DNA from: a virus
IMG/VR virus record: IMGVR_UViG_3300044624_001716
Coordinates: 1-38,064 of that record
Length of the DNA: 38,064 nucleotides
Reading direction: 5' to 3' (one strand)
The position numbers were made by a program, and so were the translations under genes. Under the pieces are notes generated by a model. That model ran no database searches. It worked only from the letters and a program-made list of their open reading frames with translations, and was not told the origin of the DNA. Position 1 is the stretch's first letter. The number at the start of each line of letters is the position of its first letter. This document shows, one piece after another, positions 7,679 to 15,500 of the stretch.

Positions 7679-8418
7679 TGAAGACAATCTACGAATTTAC
7701 AATCAGTAAAGAAGGAATTGTAAAAGAGACAGAGGAATCAGTAAACGAAGAAGGACAAAAAGTAACTGTCACTAAAGACGTAGTGAAGCCAGTGCCTCAT
7801 AAGTATTTTATTAAGAAACCTACTAGAGCTTTGTTTGATGAAGCCGAGTTGTTTTATGGAGTTAAACTTTCTGAAGGCGTAAAAGCAGGTTTACTAACTC
7901 GCACTCTTCTCAATAAGAGATATATTGATGATGGAGGAATCCTAGGCAACAAGGGCAAGAATGCAGAAGCAGATGCGTACAAAGACTTGTATGACTCTCA
8001 AGGCGAGCTACAGAGACTAGAAGCTCTACCAGAGAAAGATCGCCCAGATTATTTTGAAACCAAGAAAAATGAACTAGAGTCGAAAATCACTGTAATTAAA
8101 AACTCTCTAACAGAATTAGAGGTCCAAAAAGAATCTCTTTTTGATAATACAGCAGAAACGAGGGCTCGTAATAAAGTAATTACTTGGTGGATATTACTTT
8201 TGTCATACTATGAAAAAAACGGGGAAAAACAGCCATTTTTTGGTGAAGGAGATTATGAAGCCCGAATGAACAAGTATGACGAAATTTTTGAATCAGAAGA
8301 TCCTCATTTAGTAAAAACCGCTAATGCGTTTATTTACCTTATTAGCTTCTGGTATGTTGGTAGAGCAAATTCAAAAGAAGATTTTGACGCTCTAAGAGAA
8401 GATCAAAAAATAAACTAA
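7678..8418 (+). CDS. Putative tail assembly chaperone, paralog 1
   Basis: This 246-residue protein has an N-terminal beta part (IYEFTISKEGIVKETEES), a YFIK motif at 43-46 followed by an acidic helix (DEAELFYG), a coiled-coil stretch at about 104-155, an NTAET motif at 157-161, and a Trp/Tyr-rich helix (ITWWILLLSYY). The same layout recurs in the gene at 8471. Two chaperone ORFs directly before the tape measure gene are typical of siphophages (lambda G and GT), where they bind the tape measure and recruit tube subunits. Here they are separate genes, not a frameshift pair: the downstream frame has a TAG at 8465-8467 just before its ATG. The start overlaps the preceding stop. Confidence 0.6.
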   Translation: MKTIYEFTISKEGIVKETEESVNEEGQKVTVTKDVVKPVPHKYFIKKPTRALFDEAELFYGVKLSEGVKAGLLTRTLLNKRYIDDGGILGNKGKNAEADAYKDLYDSQGELQRLEALPEKDRPDYFETKKNELESKITVIKNSLTELEVQKESLFDNTAETRARNKVITWWILLLSYYEKNGEKQPFFGEGDYEARMNKYDEIFESEDPHLVKTANAFIYLISFWYVGRANSKEDFDALREDQKIN

Positions 8419-8439
8419 TTTCTTGCATTAATTAATCCT

Positions 8440-8465
8440 AGCCCCTGCGCGAGCGGGGGCTTTTT
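8440..8465 (+). terminator. Rho-independent terminator T3
   Basis: AGCCCCTGC pairs with GCGGGGGCT around a GCGA (GNRA) tetraloop, with one T-G wobble, followed by TTTTT. The T-run ends 5 bases before the ATG at 8471, so the hairpin covers the place where a ribosome binding site would be. Confidence 0.9.
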
Positions 8466-8470
8466 AGTAT

Positions 8471-9487
8471 ATGGACTTACAAGCATTCAATAAAAATCTA
8501 AAATCTCTTTACTGGGAAATAGTAAATGGATCTTCTGCATTTGAAGTAAATAAAAAAAATTACTTTATAAAGCACATGTCTCCAAAAGATGCTGGAGTTA
8601 TTGAATTGCGCGAAAATCACTATTACAATAAAGCAAAATCTCAAGGCATCCCCACAAACGAACAAAAAATAGAAGAACTAATTAAAGAAGGCTCTTATAG
8701 CAAAAAAGATGATCAAAAGATTCTAAACAATAAAATGACTCTTGCGAATTTAGTTAAAACACGCCGCAAGTTGTATCTAAGTAGAGACCTTGACAATATA
8801 GACATACAAATGAAGGAATTAACTCAAGAAATAAATGATCTTGAAAATAAGAAAAATAACCTTCTAGAAAATACTTGCGAAACATACAGCGGCAAAAGAA
8901 TGAATGAGTTTTATATTTATTACTCAGTTTATTCTGATGAAGATTGCAAAACCCATGCTTTTACATTGGAAGAATTTGAAGAATTAGATCAATATGAGTT
9001 GTTTAATTTCGTTTCTCATTATTCTGAAAGCGCAAGAAAATTTAGCCACCACAATTTAAAGAGAATTGGGGTTAGCAGTTTTTTCCTTAATTATTTCTAC
9101 TTGTGTGAGGATAATCCTTACTTCTTTTATGGCAGACCAATTACTCATCTGACTTTTTATCAAGTCGAGCTATTTGGTTATGCAAGGTACTTCAAAGATT
9201 TGATGAGCAAATCTACAATCAAACACCCTGATGAGTATAATGATGATGTAGACAAGATTATAGACTGGTATGAGTCTAGTAGCAATCTTGAAAAATTACA
9301 CGAAGACAAGAACATGACTAACGGGAAAGAGACTGCTGTACAAGCTGTTTCTGTCATGGGAGCCACCAAGGAAGACTTAAAGAAGTTAAAGCAAGACAAC
9401 ACTGGAAGCGTTTCTCTAGAAGATGCAGCAAAGAAAAAAGGTGGCTCATTAAGCTTTGAAGATTTAATGAAGTTGCACGGCGTTTAA
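8471..9487 (+). CDS. Putative tail assembly chaperone, paralog 2
   Basis: This 338-residue protein shares the layout of the previous gene: YFIK at 31-34, an acidic/aromatic helix, a coiled coil at about 94-132, NTCET at 134-138, then an aromatic segment (FYIYYSVYSDEDCK) aligned with ITWWILLLSYY in paralog 1. It is longer at the C-terminus, adding an aromatic block (SSFFLNYFYLCEDNPYFFYG), a linker and a Lys/Gly-rich tail ending SLSFEDLMKLHGV. The alignment of YFIK at nearly the same offset supports the ATG at 8471, although terminator T3 lies immediately upstream and no Shine-Dalgarno is present. Its place before the tape measure suggests a chaperone for tape measure and tube assembly. Expression may depend on readthrough of T3, which would lower its dosage relative to paralog 1. 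Confidence 0.58.
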   Translation: MDLQAFNKNLKSLYWEIVNGSSAFEVNKKNYFIKHMSPKDAGVIELRENHYYNKAKSQGIPTNEQKIEELIKEGSYSKKDDQKILNNKMTLANLVKTRRKLYLSRDLDNIDIQMKELTQEINDLENKKNNLLENTCETYSGKRMNEFYIYYSVYSDEDCKTHAFTLEEFEELDQYELFNFVSHYSESARKFSHHNLKRIGVSSFFLNYFYLCEDNPYFFYGRPITHLTFYQVELFGYARYFKDLMSKSTIKHPDEYNDDVDKIIDWYESSSNLEKLHEDKNMTNGKETAVQAVSVMGATKEDLKKLKQDNTGSVSLEDAAKKKGGSLSFEDLMKLHGV

Positions 9488-9503
9488 GTGTAATTATTCT
9501 TAG
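9488..9503 (+). promoter_or_regulatory. Candidate phage promoter motif (GTGTAA box, site E)
   Basis: GTGTAATTATTCTTAG starts right after the chaperone stop and 28 bases before the tape measure start. It shares the TTAG at the same spacing with sites A and D. An AAGGA SD (9508-9512) lies just before the ATG. Confidence 0.45.
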
Positions 9504-9515
9504 GTTTAAGGACAT

Positions 9516-12500
9516 ATGGCTACATCAGCAGGTAATATTCCCATTTCGGCGACGTTTGGCTCTGCCCAGCTTGAAAAAGATGTTTTGGCAGCGTTGAATC
9601 GTATTCAAAGTAAAAGCTCTCTTACTTTAAATACTAAGAACTTTAGTCAGCCGCTTGGCAAAATCACTGGTCAAGCTAATGAATTTCAAAAATCTTTAGA
9701 GGCTTCTAATGCCCGTGTTATCGCCTTCGGAGCTTCTGCTGGCGTTATTTACAATGTACAGAAAGCTTTTAGTGCATTAGTAAGCTCTACTATTGAAGTA
9801 GAAAAATCACTCACTGATATTAATATTGTATTAAATACATCTTCTTCTGGAATTAGGCAATTTGGAGATCAATTATTTAATGTCGCAAAACAAACTGGCT
9901 CTTCTTTTAAAGATGTAGCTGCTGCGGCGACAGAGTTTTCAAGACAAGGTTTGGGGTTAGAGGAGACCTTAAGAAGAACAAGAGATGCTCTTGTGCTTAC
10001 TCGCTTGTCTGGTCTCGATGTAGTATCTAGTACAGAGGCTCTGACTTCTGCCGTAAACTCATTTACAAAAGAAGCTCTTACCACTACTGAAGTTGTTAAT
10101 AAACTGGCTGCGGTTGATGCTAGATTTGCTGTAAGTTCAAGAGATCTTTCTGAAGCTATTCAGCGTGTAGGTTCTTCAGCCAGTGAAGCTGGCGTGAGCT
10201 TTGATGAACTACTAGGTATCGTAACTTCTGTTCAGCAAACTACTGCCCGTGGTGGTGCTGTTATCGGTAACGCCTTAAAGACTATTTTTACAAGAATAGA
10301 AAGACCTCAAGTAATTAATGACCTAAGAGACTTTGGAGTGACAGTTACTGATCTTTCTGGGAATGCATTACCAGCAATAAAAGTATTGGAAAACCTTTCT
10401 CAATCTTTCCAAAACTTAAGCCCAGTAGTTAAATCTCAAGTTGCTGAATTAGTTGGTGGCGTTTATCAGATTAACATTTTAAAAGCCTCTTTAGCTGACC
10501 TTTCTAAAGAAAACTCTGTTTTCGCTGGGGCTACAAATGCATCTTCAAGAGCAGTTGATGAAGCTATCGTAAAAAATAAAGCCCTAAACGAAAGTTTATC
10601 TGCTTTGCTTAGTGAAACTACTGCCAATGCAACTCAGTTTGCTGCTAAAGTAGGTTCTGTAAGCGTTGCTCCGGGAATTAGAAAAGTTTTAGGCTTTATT
10701 AATGACCAACTTTCTTCTGTAAATGATAAAGATTCCGAAAGCGTTGGAGCGAAAATTGGAACTGGCATTATAAGCGGTATAACTAATTTTATTACTGGCC
10801 CCGGCGTGGCGATAGGGATAATTGGTTTGGGCAAGCTTTTCGTTACGTTTAGTAAATTCGCAAAAGATGCTGGCTCAAGTTTTTTAGGTTTAAATACTAT
10901 ATCTCAACAACAAGGAGTGCTGCAAGAAGGTATTTCAGCTATACTTACGAAGCAACCTACTTTAATGCAGCAAATGACTTTGTCAGCTACGGCTCGTCTC
11001 AATGTAGAAAAAGAAGTTACAAAAAATTTATTAGACCAGTCTGCTTTGTTACAGGGAATGGATAAATCTTCTCTTGTTTTAGCTAAGAGTTTAATGCAGC
11101 AAGGAATAGGAGCCGATACAAAAGGAAGAGTTACTAAAGGAAAAGCCGGTGGGTATATTCCTATGCAGGATAGGGTAGCAGAAGTTTCCTCTGCTGCTAA
11201 AGGTGGATATGTTGCTGGTAATGTAATTAATGCTCCTGCTTCTGTTGGGGGAGTAATGAATACTGCTGAAACAGTAAAATATGTTCCCGGTTTTAGTCAA
11301 CCATTTATACTTCCTCCAGCAGGTTCTAAAGCTGCTTCTTCATTAGCTTCTCGCTCAATGAATCAGACGGGAGTTAATCCTTATATGGCTAAGGGTTATG
11401 TGCCTAATTTCGCTCCTACGGTTGAAGAGTGGCTTACTGCTGGTCAAAAGAGAGGTCAATATAAAACTGCTTTCTTAAATGCAGATGGTACTCTTGGTGG
11501 TAAATGGACTAATGCTACTTTAAATGGAGCCTCTGACAGCGGAGTACCTATTGAAGAAATTAGAAGAATTTCTAAAAATCCAACATGGTTACCAAAACAA
11601 GCTGCTTTAGAAAGAGAAGTAGAAAGACAGGCCGCTCAATTGCCTCCATATATGGCTCAAGCAGAGATGCTTACTTTAGAAAGTCCACAAATGTCTGGTC
11701 AAACAATCCAGAGGAGTAGAGGGGCTGGAAATGTTCCAATATCTTTTAAAGTTGTTAACCTTAGTAAAGAGGCTTTAGAAAGTAATAAAGTAGATCTAAG
11801 AGCAAAATCTGATTCTTTTGCTAATCAATTATTAACTGACTTTGCGGACGGATTACCCGGAGGAGAAAAGGCTACCGAGCAATCAAGAAAAAAATATCTT
11901 GGTGCTGTACAAAATCCAGCAGCGCAGTTTGCAGGAAAAATATTTGAAGCTGGAGTTAACCTCTCAAAAGATTATTCTAGAGAAGGCAAAGGCGGAGGTG
12001 ATTTTGACGTTAGAGGAGGCACTAATATTAATAAGGTGCGTCAACTATTTCCCGGATTTATAAGTAATTTAGGTGACTATAAACTTAGATATGATGATGA
12101 TAGCGAAGCAAGTTTTGCAAAAAAAATTGAAAGAGAATTTGGCGGCTATATCAAAATATTTGAAGATGAGGAAAGAGCGAAAGCTGGTTCAATAGATATC
12201 GCAGCCGAAGCTTCTAAACTAAAAGCTTCTGGAGAAAAAGTTACTAATATTGTTAAAAGAATTGCTCCCGGTGGCAAAAAAGCTTTTGGCTTTATTCCTA
12301 ATTTTAATCCAATTCAAGAAGCAGTAGCAAGAGAGATGTCTGCTGGATATTCCTCTTCTCAAGTTAAACTGGGTCAAAATAGTCAATTAAAAACATCATT
12401 TAATCCAAACGGTCTTGGCGTTTACAACACAACCGAAGGAAGTCTAGGAAATGGAATTTCTCTAGCAAAGAAAGCGGGGATCAATCCTCAAACCAAAGGG

Positions 12501-15500
12501 ATGGCCGAAGGTTTTATTCCTAATTTTGCAGATGAGTTTGATCTTTCAATGATTACTGTAGCTTTTATCGCTTTTGGAAGTCAATTAAAATCTTTAGCTG
12601 GCGGCTTCAAAGAAATTAATACTCAAACCCAAAATTTAATAAAGAGTAAAAGAAGTGAGATCTCTGAAGCTGGCAATGCTGTTAAAAAACTAAAAACAGA
12701 AGCTAAATCAAAATTTAGTTTCTCTAATATTGATAAAGATTTAAATGTTACAGGACCACTTAGAACATCTGGTGGCCAGATGGTTAACAAAAAACAAAAA
12801 GAAGAGTTTGAGTCAATTAAAGCAAAAGTAGAAGAGCAAAAAGCAATAGCAAGAGCGTCTGCTAAACAACAAAGCAGTCAAGAATACAAAATAGCCACAG
12901 CAAGTTATACTAATTTACCTTTAAGCTTAAAAGAAGGTGGTAAACTTAATAATTTAATTAGGTCTTCTGGAACTGGTGCAGGTTTAGCAGCGGCTGGGGC
13001 ATTAAATATTGCAGAACAATTTGTCCCTGAGTCCGATAAAAAAACGAAAGCCGCATTTTCGGGCGCTGCGGATGTCGCTCAATATGCTGGTTTAGGTGCT
13101 GCATTTGGTCCAGTTGGCGCTGCTGCTGGCGCACTAATCGGAGTAGGGATAGCCGCCAAAAAGATAGTAGATTCAAAAGCAGAACAAGCCATCTTTGACA
13201 TCTCTACCAATTTAGATAAAGTTAAGGAATCTTCTTCAAAGTTCTCTGGCGCATCACAAACTTATGCAACCTCATTAGAGAGCTTACAAAATGCTTTAAA
13301 TGATCCAAAAACTCAGCCTCAAGCCTTATTAAAATTTCAAACAAGTATAACTGATTCTCTTGCTTCTATTCCTAATGAGTTTAGAGGAAAGGTATTAGCC
13401 GCAGGAACTGATATTGGTAAAGTAGCTGATGCTATTGCTAGAGTAAATAAAGAAATGTCCGATGCTCAACAAAGTTTAGAAAGGCAATTGGCTATTACTA
13501 AATTAGTTAATGATAAAACAGGAATTATTGCAGGAAGCAATTTAAAAAAAGCTGACTCAGATCAATTAAATAGATTATTTACTCAATCAATAGATCCTCA
13601 AAAAGTGCTTTCTGGATTTAAAGGTGGCGCAGGAGAATTTGGTTCTTTTATTAGTAATTTAAAAGGTCAATCAATAAAAACTGATAAAATTCTTGAATAT
13701 GGAGCTAATCCTAATTTTGTAGGTTCGTCTGCTCCTAAATTTGTCGAGAGAACTAATGTCGATCAATTAGGTTTGAAACAAATTAGATCGCAATTAGAAT
13801 CTAAGGGTATTTTTGGACCAGAACTTGCTGCTAAATTTGAAGAAGTTTCTAAAAATATTAGCGTAGAAAATGTCAAATCTCTTTTTGATGCAATCGATGA
13901 ATTTGGTAAAGGTGTTTTTTCTTCTAAAGAAGCTGCGGACAACCTTGTAGCTATTCAAAAACAAAATATTGAAATAACTAAAAAGAATGCAGATATCCTA
14001 AAGGATTTAACTCAAAGATATGAAAATCTAAATCTTTCTCTCTCTTCTCAAATTGAGGCAGAAAAAAATAGAGCTACTACTCTTAGAGAGCTAAACAAAA
14101 TACAAGCAGAAGGCTCTGTACAATTAGCTTCAGCAAGGACAAAAGGTGCTTTGAGTTTAGCTTCCCCTTTCATGACTGAAGCAGGTAAAACCGCCGCAGA
14201 ATCAAGCCTAGCTTTAACAGATCTTCAAAATAAACAAAACTCTGAAGTAAGAGGCGCTTTAGATAAAGGATTGTCTTCTTTCACTGATATTATTACTAAA
14301 AAAGCTGAAGACATAAGATCAAAAGCTCTTCCAGCAGTAACAGATTTGTCAAAGTCTCCAGAGGATATCACAAAAGAACTAAACGTTTTTAATAAAAATA
14401 TCCAAGGTATTTCTCCTCTAATCGCTTCTTCTTTGAAAGAGTTAAGCGCTGGTGGCAATATAGAAGTAGTAAAAAACAAATTAATTCAAGGAGTCTCTGC
14501 AACGGGTCTTTTCAAGAAGCCAGAAGCCGAATTAATTGCAGGAGAATTACAAAATACTTTTGAAGGAGTTTTAAACGAGTTAACTAAAATTACTGAACAA
14601 GGAAAATTTGATTTAGCTATTCAAAAAGTAAACTCTGATTATCAAAGAAGAAGCGTAGCTCTATCTGAAAAGCTTTCTCTTGCTGGCGGTGCCGCAGCTT
14701 TGGGATCAACTGGTCAAGTTGGGGTTTCTGATTTATTTGATAAGCTAACTGAATTGACTTCTACTTTGGGACAAAATGTTAGAGTAGGAAATCCAACAGA
14801 AACAGGATCTGGATTGTTTAAATTGCTGGATACGATTTCTAATCAGTATGGGATTAGAGGCGGAGGAGTCGGAGCAGAATTAGCTCCATTACAAAATGCT
14901 TCAATAACCGCAAGAGCAGAACAGCTTAAAAAAGAAAACGAAAGAGCAAGAGCTTTAACTAATATTTCATTGATAGGGCAAACAGGAAGCGGAATTCAAT
15001 CAGGCGGTGCGTTGGAGAAAGCTTTTGATAACTTCAATGAAAACGCAATGAGCGTTGCTATTGATCAAGTGACTTCTCAATTGAAGCTTGATAATATAGG
15101 AACTTATTTCGATTTATTAGCTCAAGAAAGTAAATATGCGAATGAGCTAGCGAAGACTCAAACAGAAATCCTAGCAAAACAAGCTCCTGATATAACTAAA
15201 GCTTTTTATGATATTTCTAAGGCTGAAGTAGGATCAAAAATAACTGAATTAAATAGATCTTTGAGCGAAGCATTAAAGCAACTTGTTGATACTCAAAATA
15301 CAGCAGAATTAAATAAAGAAATTAGAAATCTATTACCAATAGCTTCAGTTTCTGAAAGAGAAAAAGCTTTGACAGAGATAAGATCTCAGATGGCTAATTC
15401 TGGTATGCTTTTTGGAAGTGCTAATCCTAGTGCATCAGGCATGCCAATGGGGGGTGATGCAGGTCCTTATAATCCAATTGCATATACAGATAGAGAAAAG

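Noticed and set aside
8400-8470. Lambda G/GT-style programmed frameshift joining the two chaperone genes
   Set aside because: No classical slippery heptamer lies in frame near the end of the first gene, and a TAG at 8465-8467 in the frame of the second gene blocks a fusion.
11842-12063. 73-codon plus-strand frame inside the tape measure gene
   Set aside because: Out of frame within a continuous 2633-codon gene; the in-frame sequence carries the conserved acidic motif.
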